Source: Chimaeribacter californicus
Lineage (GTDB): Bacteria > Pseudomonadota > Gammaproteobacteria > Enterobacterales > Enterobacteriaceae
NCBI RefSeq assembly: GCF_002858675.1
Contig: NZ_PJZF01000024.1
Coordinates: 1 to 64,000 of the forward strand
Length of the DNA stretch: 64,000 nt
Direction: 5' to 3'
Part shown: positions 17,397 through 25,128 of the stretch, piece after piece
Layout: each line of letters opens with the position of its first letter
How positions within the stretch are numbered: the first letter of the stretch is position 1
Notes under the pieces: model-generated
Databases searched by the model: none
What the model was told of the DNA's origin: nothing
Seen by the model: the letters and a program-made list of their open reading frames with translations, nothing else
Program-made: the position numbers and the translations under genes

Positions 17397-18866
17397 TTAC
17401 TCGGTGACGTGCTTCGCTTCGTGCGCCTGTTGTTCCGCTTTCACCTCTTCTGCGCGCTTGCGCAGACCGAACCAGCCCAGCGTCAGCAGAACCGCCAGCA
17501 CCGGGATGGTGGCCACGGTGTAGGTGCCGTTCGGATAGTCAAACGCCATCAGCACCAGCACGCCCAGCAGGAACGCCAGCGTCAGCCAGGAGGTAAACGG
17601 CGCGCCCGGCATTTTGAAGGAGACCTCTTTGGCATGGCCCTCTTTCACCGCTTTGCGGAACTTCATCTGGCAGACCACGATAAACGCCCAGGAGCTGAGG
17701 ATACCCAGCGACGCGACGTTCAGCACGATCTCAAACACCTGGGACGGCACATAGTAGTTCAGCACCACGCCCACCACATACACGGCAGCCGTGACCAGAA
17801 TCCCGGCATACGGCACCTGCTGGCTGCTCATGCGTGACATCAGCTTCGGTGCGGAGCCGCCCATCGACAGCGAACGCAGGATGCGCCCGGTGGAGTAAAG
17901 GCCGGAGTTCAGGCTGGAGAGCGCCGCGGTCAGTACCACGATGTTCATGATGCTGCCGATGTACGGCACGCCCAGCTTACTGAAGAAGGTCACGAACGGG
18001 CTTTGCCCCGCCTGGTAGGCGTTCCACGGCAGCAGGCAGACCAGCAGCACAATGGAGCCGACATAGAACAGCGCGATACGCCAGATGACGCTGTTGATCG
18101 CTTTCGGCAGCACGTTTTCCGGGTCTTTGGTTTCACCGGCGGCAGTACCGACCAGCTCAACGGCCGCAAAGGCGAACACCACGCCCTGCACCAACACCAG
18201 CGCCGGCAGCAGCCCGTGCGGGAACAGCCCGCCGTTATCGGAGATCAAATGCAGGCCGGTGACATTGCCGTCCAGCGGCTTGCCGCTGCCGAGGAACACC
18301 ACACCGACGATCAGGAACAGCGCAATCGCCGCCACTTTGATCAGCGCAAACCAGAACTCCATCTCCGCGAACCATTTCACGCCGATCATGTTCATGGTGA
18401 CCACAATCGCCAGCGCGCCCAGCGCGAACATCCACTGCGGCACGTCCGCGAACCCGCCCCAGTAGTGCATATAGAGCGCCACGGCGGTGATGTCTACGAT
18501 CCCGGTCATCGCCCAGTTCAGGAAGTACATCCAGCCTGCGACGTAGGAGGCTTTCTCACCCAGGAACTCACGGGCATAGGAGACGAAACTGCCGCTGGTG
18601 GGGCGGTGCAGCACCAGCTCACCCAGGGCACGCAGAATGAAGAAGGAGAACAGCCCGCACACGGCATAGACCAGCGCCAGCGCCGGCCCGGCCATCTGCA
18701 ACCGCGCCCCGGCCCCGAGGAACAACCCGGTGCCGATAGAGCCGCCGATAGCGATCATCTGAACCTGGCGGTTCCCCATTCCTTTGTGATACCCGGCTTC
18801 GTGAGAGTCCAGCCAGCGGCGCTTCGCGGCACGGCGCGTACTCTCGGATTTCTTATGTGGTTTCAT
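17397..18866 (-). CDS. ansP: L-asparagine permease AnsP
   Basis: A 489-residue amino-acid:proton symporter of the APC family with 12 membrane segments. It matches remembered E. coli AnsP nearly throughout: AKRRWLDSHEAGYHKGMGNR at the N-terminus, the substrate motif GGSIGTGLFLGAGARLQMAG (about residues 41-60), WAMTGIVDITAVALYMHYWG and NSGLYSTGRILRSLSMGG. Substrate is L-asparagine by this homology. It stands alone, with its own terminator and a 323-base upstream region containing a PurR-like palindrome. Confidence 0.93.
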   Translation of the reverse strand: MKPHKKSESTRRAAKRRWLDSHEAGYHKGMGNRQVQMIAIGGSIGTGLFLGAGARLQMAGPALALVYAVCGLFSFFILRALGELVLHRPTSGSFVSYAREFLGEKASYVAGWMYFLNWAMTGIVDITAVALYMHYWGGFADVPQWMFALGALAIVVTMNMIGVKWFAEMEFWFALIKVAAIALFLIVGVVFLGSGKPLDGNVTGLHLISDNGGLFPHGLLPALVLVQGVVFAFAAVELVGTAAGETKDPENVLPKAINSVIWRIALFYVGSIVLLVCLLPWNAYQAGQSPFVTFFSKLGVPYIGSIMNIVVLTAALSSLNSGLYSTGRILRSLSMGGSAPKLMSRMSSQQVPYAGILVTAAVYVVGVVLNYYVPSQVFEIVLNVASLGILSSWAFIVVCQMKFRKAVKEGHAKEVSFKMPGAPFTSWLTLAFLLGVLVLMAFDYPNGTYTVATIPVLAVLLTLGWFGLRKRAEEVKAEQQAHEAKHVTE

Positions 18867-19189
18867 TGATATCCTAATTTCCTGTCTGCCGGCGCCCTTC
18901 CCAACCCAGGCAAACGTTTGCTGGGGGCTGGGGGATTAGCGCCTGTTCTCTGATAACAACCTGGTAAAACGGCGGTGAATGCTACCTTGTCTCGTGAGTG
19001 GAGGCAAAAAATCTCATGCAGAAATCGTGATTATTTATGTTAAGGCGTGAAACGGGTCACGGTAAATTGAAAAAGTGCCGGTCATCACTTTGCCTCGCAA
19101 AACAGTGACTTTGTGCCATGCTTAAGGGTAAGCATAAAAATAGCCGGGCGGAAAACAGGCCGTGCCGGGGTAAGACAAAGGAGAGTTAA
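18867..19189. promoter_or_regulatory. Divergent ansP / BOF-protein upstream region
   Basis: This gap holds the GCAAACGTTTGC palindrome near ansP and the AAAGGAG ribosome-binding site of the BOF gene at its right end. I see no other gene or strong dyad in it. Confidence 0.5.
18910..18921. promoter_or_regulatory. PurR/LacI-type palindrome upstream of ansP
   Basis: GCAAACGTTTGC is a perfect 12-bp palindrome and equals the core of the PurR operator (ACGCAAACGTTTGCGT); the outer bases match less well. It lies 44 bases upstream of the ansP start. Another LacI-family repressor could bind the same core. Confidence 0.5.
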
Positions 19190-19585
19190 ATGAAAAAGTT
19201 GACGATTGCTGCGCTGCTGACTGTGATGACCCTGCCCGCCTTCGCGGAAGACAACGGTGGTTTTAAGGCGGATGAACCGGCCCCACCGCCGCAAAAACAG
19301 GATGCCGGCATCCGTGGTTCTGAAGATGCGCGCGGAGCCACAGTAGAGCTGGCCCGCACCATGCGCCAGGACGCTTGGGTGACGCTGGAAGGGCATATCA
19401 TCAAGAAAACCGGGAAAGACCAGTTTGAGTTCCGTGACAAAACCGGCACGGTAGGGATTACCGTCGGCGGCAACCGCTGGAACGGGGATGACGTCACCCC
19501 AGAGGATCTGGTGATGATCAGTGGGCGGGTGAAGCACGAAGGTAAGCAGACGCATGTGGTGGTGGAGCATTTGCTGAAACAGTAA
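19190..19585 (+). CDS. Secreted BOF-fold stress protein (YgiW/YdeI family)
   Basis: A 131-residue periplasmic protein. A Sec signal peptide (MKKLTIAALLTVMTLPAFA, cleaved before EDNGG) is followed by a Pro-rich linker and a bacterial OB-fold (BOF) domain at about residues 48-130, with the family features VTLEGHIIKKTGKDQFEFRD and RWNGDDVTPEDLVMISGRV. E. coli members YgiW and YdeI contribute to stress tolerance, including to peroxide and cationic peptides. AAAGGAG precedes the ATG. It appears to stand alone. Confidence 0.88.
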   Translation: MKKLTIAALLTVMTLPAFAEDNGGFKADEPAPPPQKQDAGIRGSEDARGATVELARTMRQDAWVTLEGHIIKKTGKDQFEFRDKTGTVGITVGGNRWNGDDVTPEDLVMISGRVKHEGKQTHVVVEHLLKQ

Positions 19586-19678
19586 ATTTTGGGAGAGGCG
19601 GCTCCCTTCCCGCCGGGGAGCACCTCTTTTAGCTCGAGGTTGGTTTCGATCGAGGTTTATTGCGTTGGCAAACGCCCG

Positions 19679-19951
19679 CTGTCTTTCTGCGGCTCCGCTG
19701 CCGCCACCGCGCAAGGGGCGCGTAAGCGCGCGTCCCTTGCATCCCCGCGCTTTTTGGTGCTCCGGCAGAATTATTGCCCGCATAGCGGGTACCCTCCAAC
19801 GTCCTCCGGGCTAATCGGGCCGGGACAGACACGCTCCCAGCGTGGCTGTCCCTTTCGCACACATCCCTGTGTGCTCACCCGGCCCTCCGTCCTCGTCGGC
19901 AATAATTTAATGCCCCCACCTCCTCTGCAAATCCTTAACTATGTAAGGAAA
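19679..19951 (+). repeat. Multi-hairpin repeat element, left copy
   Basis: A 273-base element built from consecutive hairpins, including CCCGC-AT-AGCGGG, CACGCT-CCC-AGCGTG and GCACACA-TCCC-TGTGTGC, ending in CTATGTAAGGAAA. Its reverse complement is found, diverged but alignable end to end, at 20060-20331. Confidence 0.8.
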
Positions 19952-20059
19952 GAGTAGATAAGGAATTTGTCGTTATTGGTGCGTGCATAAAAATTGTTGT
20001 CGCATGGAAACGTAGGAGCATGTGGACACACTGAACCCCTAAAAGAATCCCCCCTAGTA

Positions 20060-20331
20060 TTTCCTTACATAATTAATGGTTTGCAGAAATGGTGGGGGCG
20101 TAAAAATCATTGCCGAGTGGAGGCGAAGGGCCGGGCGAGCACACAGGGATGTGTGCGAGAGTCGCAGCCACGCCGGGAGCGTGTCTGCGGCGGCCCGATC
20201 AGCCCGGAGATGTAACGAGGGGACACGCGAGAGCGTGCAATGATTCAGCCAAACCACCGAAAGTGCGCGGGTGCAGGGCGAGCGCACTGGCGCGCCCTGC
20301 TCGGTTGAGGCTCGGAGGCTCAAGTAGACAA
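20060..20331 (-). repeat. Multi-hairpin repeat element, right copy (inverted)
   Basis: A 272-base element aligning to the left copy on the opposite strand. The GCACACA-TCCC-TGTGTGC hairpin is identical; others differ in sequence but still pair (for example CACGC-TCTC-GCGTG replaces CCCGC-AT-AGCGGG). Both copies start from the inner end with TTTCCTTACATA or its close variant. Confidence 0.8.
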
Positions 20332-20409
20332 TCACACATGAGCAACCGAAACATGCCACCACACATGAACAACCAAAACACCCCACCTTATCCATTAAAA
20401 AACAAAATA

Positions 20410-21954
20410 TTATCTGAATACACTCAGCGCCTGCCGCAACCTCTCCACCTGATGCTTCATCCGCGTCGCCGACACCGCACTCTCCTGCACCTGCTCGGCG
20501 TTCTGCTGGGTAATCCGCTCCAGCTCCTTCACCGCTTTGCCCACCTCTGACAACCCGGTGCCCTGCTCGGCGGTGGCGGCGCTGATGCGCCCGATAAGCG
20601 TGGTCACATTCCCTACCTGGCTTACGATGTCATCCATCGTCGTTCCGGCCTCGTGCACCTGGCCGGAACCGGCCATCACCTTGCTGACGCTGGCATCAAT
20701 CAGGCTCTTGATCTCACTCGCCGCCGTGGCGCTGCGCTGCGCCAGGCCGCGCACCTCTCCGGCCACCACCGCAAACCCTTTGCCCTGCTCACCGGCGCGT
20801 GCGGCTTCTACCGCCGCATTCAGCGCCAGAATATTGGTCTGGAATGCGATACTGTCGATCACGCTGGTAATGGTGCCGATCTTCTTCGCACTGATGGCGA
20901 TCTCATCCATCATCCGGACGATCTCCTCCATCGACGCCCCACCCTTCTCTGCCGCCGCACTGGCCGAACTGGAAAGCTGATTGGCTTCGCCGGCGGTGGC
21001 GGTGTTGCTCTGTACCGTGGCCGTCATCTGGTTCATGGTGGCGGAGGTCTGCTCCACGTTCGCCGCAGTCTGGTCAGTGCGGCGGCTCAGCTCCTCATTG
21101 CCCTGCGCCAGCACATCACTGGCGTTACGCACCGTCATTACCTGGCTGCTCACATCATCCACCAGCCAGCGGAACATCACCCCCATCTGCCCAACGGCGC
21201 GCAAGGTCATGCCAATCTCGTCCACCCGGTCAAGATGATCCACCCGGTAACTCGCCCCGGTCGCCACGTCTTTTGCCTGGCGGCACACCTTCGCCAGCGG
21301 CCGGGCAATTTGCGCATCGAGCCACGCCGCCGCCAATGCCAGCAGCAGCGCCATCCCGGCCGCGAAACCGCCCAGCGCCATACCGCCCAGCCCCAGCGCG
21401 GCAACACCCATCACGCTCAACGGCAGCAGCGCCAGCAGCGGTGCCCAGAGCCGGCCGCGCAGCGACAGGGTTTTCAGCACCGACCGCCAGCGGCCGAAGC
21501 CGGTCACTAACAGAATGCCCTTATGCAGCCGGCGGTTCTTCAGCGTGCCGTCACGCATCTTCTGGTAGAGCGCGGCAGCGGCCTGCACCTCCTGATCGGT
21601 GGGCTTGATGCGCACCGACATATAGCCAAGCAGCGTGCCGTTACGGATAACCGGGTTCACGTTGGCCCGCACCCAGTAGTGATCGCCGTTCTTGCAACGG
21701 TTCTTGACCAGCCCGGTCCAGGGCTCGCCCTGTTTGAGCGTGGCCCACATGTCCGCAAACGCCTCGGGCGGCATATCCGGGTGGCGCACCAGATTGTGCG
21801 GTGCGCCGGTAAGTTCCTCTGCACTGAACCCGCTGATTTCCACAAAAGCGTCATTGGCATACAGAATATGGCTGTTGAGATCGGTGGTGGACATGAGCGT
21901 CGCATCATCGGAAAAATGGAATGGGGTCTGGGTAACCGGCTGATTATTGCGCAT
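20410..21954 (-). CDS. aer: Aer-type PAS-containing chemoreceptor
   Basis: A 514-residue energy/redox taxis receptor. The N-terminal PAS domain (about residues 10-120; [20 protein letters not shown], then WWTGLVKN-like FAD-binding region around [18 protein letters not shown]) is followed by a short hydrophobic membrane anchor (about 165-210), a HAMP-like segment and a methyl-accepting signalling hairpin whose tip ([20 protein letters not shown]) contacts CheA/CheW. The absence of a periplasmic domain is typical of Aer (E. coli 506 aa). It has no C-terminal CheR-tether pentapeptide. A sigma-28 promoter precedes it. Confidence 0.88.
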   Translation of the reverse strand: MRNNQPVTQTPFHFSDDATLMSTTDLNSHILYANDAFVEISGFSAEELTGAPHNLVRHPDMPPEAFADMWATLKQGEPWTGLVKNRCKNGDHYWVRANVNPVIRNGTLLGYMSVRIKPTDQEVQAAAALYQKMRDGTLKNRRLHKGILLVTGFGRWRSVLKTLSLRGRLWAPLLALLPLSVMGVAALGLGGMALGGFAAGMALLLALAAAWLDAQIARPLAKVCRQAKDVATGASYRVDHLDRVDEIGMTLRAVGQMGVMFRWLVDDVSSQVMTVRNASDVLAQGNEELSRRTDQTAANVEQTSATMNQMTATVQSNTATAGEANQLSSSASAAAEKGGASMEEIVRMMDEIAISAKKIGTITSVIDSIAFQTNILALNAAVEAARAGEQGKGFAVVAGEVRGLAQRSATAASEIKSLIDASVSKVMAGSGQVHEAGTTMDDIVSQVGNVTTLIGRISAATAEQGTGLSEVGKAVKELERITQQNAEQVQESAVSATRMKHQVERLRQALSVFR

Positions 21955-22019
21955 GGTGAATTCCTGATCTCTATTTCACAGAATGAAAGCTGGCGAATTT
22001 CCTTAATAAAACAGCTTGT

Positions 22020-22046
22020 TTTTCGGCAAAGGTCATAGAAACTTTA
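22020..22046 (-). promoter_or_regulatory. Sigma-28 (FliA) flagellar promoter for aer
   Basis: On the minus strand TAAAGTTT, an 11-base spacer, then GCCGAAAA, against the consensus TAAAGTTT-N11-GCCGATAA. It ends 65 bases before the aer start and places aer in the late flagellar regulon. Confidence 0.88.
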
Positions 22047-22788
22047 GGGATAAAAAAGAGTATTTCAGATAAACCGGTTTATTACGCAGAATACGTAATG
22101 GATGATTAAATAACCCGCACCTGCTCATTAAAAATACATAGGCGCCTGAATTAACACTGATATGCAGCACACTGCTCGCGCAATGTTAAACGCTGTTTAT
22201 TGCGGTTATTATTCCATCACCTGGGCAGAATTACGCCGGAACACCGCCCGTAATAAAACGCATTTTGCCGGAGTGTTCAGGTCAGTTGCCGGGGCTAGAG
22301 CTGTGCCGCGCCTGCCCTGAAAGCGCCGGAATGCAGGCGCCTCTTACCGGGGAGAGAACACGCGGAAACCTTAAAAAAGAAACCGGCATAGCCGGTTAAT
22401 GCGCGCCACCCACCACCTTTATTTTTAATGGCGGGGCACGTGGTTACCGTCTTTTCCTCGTATCACCCGGATAATATCGCCCGGTACGTAATCATTATCC
22501 CCTGTCCGTATTATCTCTCTGCCCAAAAAACGGCGTTGGCTGTTTATCTGTTATCGCCGGAAAATAGCGTGTCCGGCCCTGGCTGCGTTACCCTCTGCTG
22601 CCGGGAAAATAAAAGACGCGTGCTGCCGTGGGGAATTTCCTCATCGTTTTCGCCTATTTAAGCCGTTTGCCTTTCCGATTTGCCCTGACGGGCACCTTCT
22701 CCTACCTTTTATTCACTATCCTCAGCGCATACCGCGTTGCCTGTACCGTTTTATCGCTGACGCCTTGCGTCCGCAGTCTGGAGAACCC
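22047..22788. other. 742-base intergenic region, AT-richer than its surroundings
   Basis: No gene is supported here. It contains the palindrome ATAAACCGGTTTAT (22069-22082), the dyad ATTACG-N7-CGTAAT (22081-22099) and a terminator-like hairpin on the minus strand (22371-22397). A hydrophobic 62-residue frame from 22628 lacks a ribosome-binding site. Confidence 0.6.
22371..22397 (-). terminator. Orphan rho-independent terminator, minus strand
   Basis: Read on the minus strand, AACCGGC-TAT-GCCGGTT is followed by TCTTTTTTAA. No annotated minus-strand gene ends here, so it may terminate an unannotated small RNA starting between about 22400 and 22790. Confidence 0.55.
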
Positions 22789-24258
22789 ATGTCATCTGCC
22801 CCGTTTGAGAACCTGAACCTGTTGCCGATTGCCGGTGAGTGGCGCGAAGGCCGCCATGCGCAGTCCCTGAACGTGACCAACCCCTATGACGGCAGCACGC
22901 TGCTGACGATTAAGCAGGCTAACCGTGACGATCTGGATGCCGCCTACCGCCGCGCCGCCGACGCGCAGCGTGAATGGGCGGCGACCGGCCCGGCGCAACG
23001 GGCCGCCGTGATGCTGCGCGCAGCGGAGATCATCACTGCCCGCCGCGAAGAGATTATCGGCTGGCTTGTCCGCGAGTCGGGCAGCACCCGCATCAAAGCG
23101 GAAATTGAGTGGAACGCCGCGCGCGGCATCACGCTGGAGGCGGCCTCCTTCCCGTCACGCGTACACGGGCGCATTGTGCAGTCCAATATTCCCGGCAAAG
23201 AGAACCGCATCTACCGCGAAGCGCTCGGCGTGGTGGGGGTCATCAGCCCGTGGAATTTCCCGTTCCACCTGACGCAGCGCTCCCTCGCCCCGGCGCTGGC
23301 GCTCGGCAACGCCGTGGTGGTGAAACCGGCCAGTGATACCCCGGTGACCGGCGGCCTGCTGCTGGCGCGGATTTTCGAAGAGGCCGGGCTGCCGGCGGGC
23401 CTGCTGAGCGTGGTGGTCGGGCCGGGTGCCGAGATTGGCGATGCCTTTGTTGAACACGCGGTACCGGCGCTGATCTCCTTTACCGGCTCCACGCCGGTCG
23501 GGCTGAACATCGGCGGGCTGGCGAGCGGCGGCAAGCACCTGAAGCATGTGGCGCTGGAGCTGGGCGGCAATAACCCGTTCGTGGTGCTGGCCGATGCCGA
23601 TCTCGATCGCGCCGTGAATGCCGCCATCATGGGCAAGTTCCTGCATCAGGGGCAGATCTGCATGGCGATTAACCGCATTATCGTTGAAGATGCCCTGTAT
23701 GACGCCTTTACCGAACGCTTTGTGGAACGGGCGAAAAGCCTGAAAGTGGGCGACCCGGCGCAGGCAGACACGGTGGTCGGCCCGGTGGTGAACCAGAAAC
23801 AGCTGGCGTCGTTAACCGGCAAGATCGCCCAGGCGAAAAACGAGGGCGCACGGTTGCTGCTGGCGGGCGAGATCCGCGGCAACCTGGTGCCACCGCACAT
23901 TTTTACCGATGTCACCCCGGAGATGGAGCTCTCCCGCGAAGAGATCTTTGGGCCTCTGGTGGGCATCCAGCGCGCCCGCGATGAGGAGCACGCGCTGCAA
24001 CTGGCCAACGACTGCGAATATGGCCTCTCCAGCGCCGTGTTCAGCCGTGACACCGAGCGCGCGGTGCGCTTTGCCCGCCGCGTGCAGGCAGGGATGACCC
24101 ATGTGAATGATATGTCCGTGAATGACGAGCCGCATGTGCCGTTCGGCGGCGAGAAGAACTCCGGGCTGGGCCGCTTTAACGGCGACTGGGCGATTGAGGA
24201 GTTCACCACTGACCATTGGGTCAGCGTGCAGCACACCCCGCGTGATTATCCGTTCTGA
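22789..24258 (+). CDS. Aromatic-type aldehyde dehydrogenase
   Basis: A 489-residue NAD(P)-dependent aldehyde dehydrogenase. It shows the Rossmann site, [20 protein letters not shown] (about residues 150-169), the catalytic Glu in [10 protein letters not shown] (about residue 261) and the catalytic Cys in [10 protein letters not shown] (about residue 295). The [10 protein letters not shown] signature is the one seen in benzaldehyde/vanillin dehydrogenases rather than the betaine or succinate semialdehyde groups. ATG 22789 has GGAG upstream; the in-frame start at 22765 is less likely. It ends at a strong bidirectional terminator. Confidence 0.88.
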   Translation: MSSAPFENLNLLPIAGEWREGRHAQSLNVTNPYDGSTLLTIKQANRDDLDAAYRRAADAQREWAATGPAQRAAVMLRAAEIITARREEIIGWLVRESGSTRIKAEIEWNAARGITLEAASFPSRVHGRIVQSNIPGKENRIYREALGVVGVISPWNFPFHLTQRSLAPALALGNAVVVKPASDTPVTGGLLLARIFEEAGLPAGLLSVVVGPGAEIGDAFVEHAVPALISFTGSTPVGLNIGGLASGGKHLKHVALELGGNNPFVVLADADLDRAVNAAIMGKFLHQGQICMAINRIIVEDALYDAFTERFVERAKSLKVGDPAQADTVVGPVVNQKQLASLTGKIAQAKNEGARLLLAGEIRGNLVPPHIFTDVTPEMELSREEIFGPLVGIQRARDEEHALQLANDCEYGLSSAVFSRDTERAVRFARRVQAGMTHVNDMSVNDEPHVPFGGEKNSGLGRFNGDWAIEEFTTDHWVSVQHTPRDYPF

Positions 24259-24276
24259 TCCCGCCTGTTGAGCAGT

Positions 24277-24304
24277 AAAAAGCCCGCTATTCAGCGGGCT
24301 TTTT
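24277..24304. terminator. Bidirectional rho-independent terminator
   Basis: AAAAAGCCCGC and GCGGGCTTTTT surround a six-base loop, serving both the aldehyde dehydrogenase (plus) and the toxin gene (minus). Confidence 0.9.
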
Positions 24305-24315
24305 GTTGGGGAGTG

Positions 24316-24768
24316 TTAAAACAGGGCAAGAGATGCGGCGTTATCCTCGCTATCTTCCCACGGGTTAAGCAGTGGGACACCCATTCCCGCAAAATCTTTA
24401 GTATTACGTGTCACCACGATCATGCCGTGCTGATGCGCAGTGGCCGCGATCAGCGCGTCATTTTCCGATCGTTTGTCCGGCACATGCAGATGGGCGGAAT
24501 ATAGGGCGACCCCCGTATCAACCGGCAAGGTACGATCGGCAAATTCCGCGAGTACCCGATCAAACCACACGCGCAAAATAGCCGCCTGAGTCGCATCCCG
24601 GCACGCCAGCGAGAGGATGCCGCGCTCAATCTCCATGAGGGTGATGGCGGAAACAAACAGGTCACCGGCATCAACGGAACCTGCCCAGCGGGCCACGTTC
24701 GCATCGATTTTCAGCGTCCCTGCTTTGCGCAGTTCAGACACCACATTGGTATCCAGAAGATAACGCAT
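24316..24768 (-). CDS. VapC-type PIN-domain ribonuclease toxin
   Basis: A 150-residue PIN-domain protein, FitB-like, of a type II toxin-antitoxin pair. The acidic metal-binding residues are in place: Asp6 in LLDTNVVSE, Glu in TLMEIERGI (about residue 47) and Asp in ENDALIAATA (about residue 104), with VTRNTKDF near the end. Such toxins cleave RNA, often tRNA. Its ATG shares one base with the antitoxin stop, so the genes are coupled. Confidence 0.9.
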   Translation of the reverse strand: MRYLLDTNVVSELRKAGTLKIDANVARWAGSVDAGDLFVSAITLMEIERGILSLACRDATQAAILRVWFDRVLAEFADRTLPVDTGVALYSAHLHVPDKRSENDALIAATAHQHGMIVVTRNTKDFAGMGVPLLNPWEDSEDNAASLALF

Positions 24769-25019
24769 CAGAAATCCGCATCCCGGCTGACAATGTTCCC
24801 GCGTTCCGGCTCAAAATCGATGTCACCGGCGCCCGGTGTCGCCAACGCATCCAGTATGCTTCTGCGTGAACCAGACAGCTTTTTGAAGGCCTCATAGGTC
24901 AGCAGCACATACGCCGGTTCGCCGCGATCGGTGATATACACCGGGCCCTCTTCTGCTGCTTTTTTCGCCCTGGAAATTTCCTGATTAAACGAACGGCTGG
25001 TCATGGTGGTAATCGGCAT
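24768..25019 (-). CDS. Phd/YefM-type antitoxin
   Basis: An 83-residue antitoxin. The N-terminal DNA-binding fold (SFNQEISRAKKAAEEGPVYI, then DRGEPAYVLLTYEAFKKL) is typical of the Phd/YefM family; the C-terminal tail (about residues 55-83) would cover the toxin active site. ATG 25019 has GGAGG five bases upstream. It is first in the pair, behind a perfect dyad that is the likely autoregulatory operator. Confidence 0.9.
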   Translation of the reverse strand: MPITTMTSRSFNQEISRAKKAAEEGPVYITDRGEPAYVLLTYEAFKKLSGSRRSILDALATPGAGDIDFEPERGNIVSRDADF

Positions 25020-25033
25020 CGGTGCCTCCGCAC

Positions 25034-25057
25034 AAATGTAGTAACATCACTACATTT
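25034..25057. promoter_or_regulatory. Autoregulatory operator of the toxin-antitoxin pair
   Basis: AAATGTAGT-N6-ACTACATTT, a perfect 9-bp inverted repeat, lies 15 bases upstream of the antitoxin start. Confidence 0.75.
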
Positions 25058-25128
25058 TACGCCAGCGCAGCGCCAGATGCCAGGCGGCGTCCGGGCCTTC
25101 TGCCTCAGACGCCGCGCGCGCCCTCACC

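Larger units (their letters stand above)
19586..20409. other. Long non-coding region holding an inverted repeat pair
   Basis: No convincing gene is seen in these 824 bases. Most of the stretch is the two repeat arms listed next, separated by a 108-base spacer (19952-20059). Short frames within the arms are by-products of their hairpins. Confidence 0.75.

Noticed and set aside
19589-20215. Several short frames in the inverted-repeat region
   Set aside because: They follow the hairpin repeats and change between the two arms without conserving a protein, so the region is not coding.
22428-22661. 77-residue plus-strand frame in the gap after aer
   Set aside because: No ribosome-binding site and a composition unlike the neighbouring genes; likely chance.
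22628-22816. Hydrophobic 62-residue frame before the aldehyde dehydrogenase
   Set aside because: Starts at GTG with no ribosome-binding site, overlaps the dehydrogenase start and has no family resemblance.
24316-25057. Toxin-antitoxin pair as a mobile-element remnant
   Set aside because: No integrase, transposase, attachment repeat or compositional shift flanks it.
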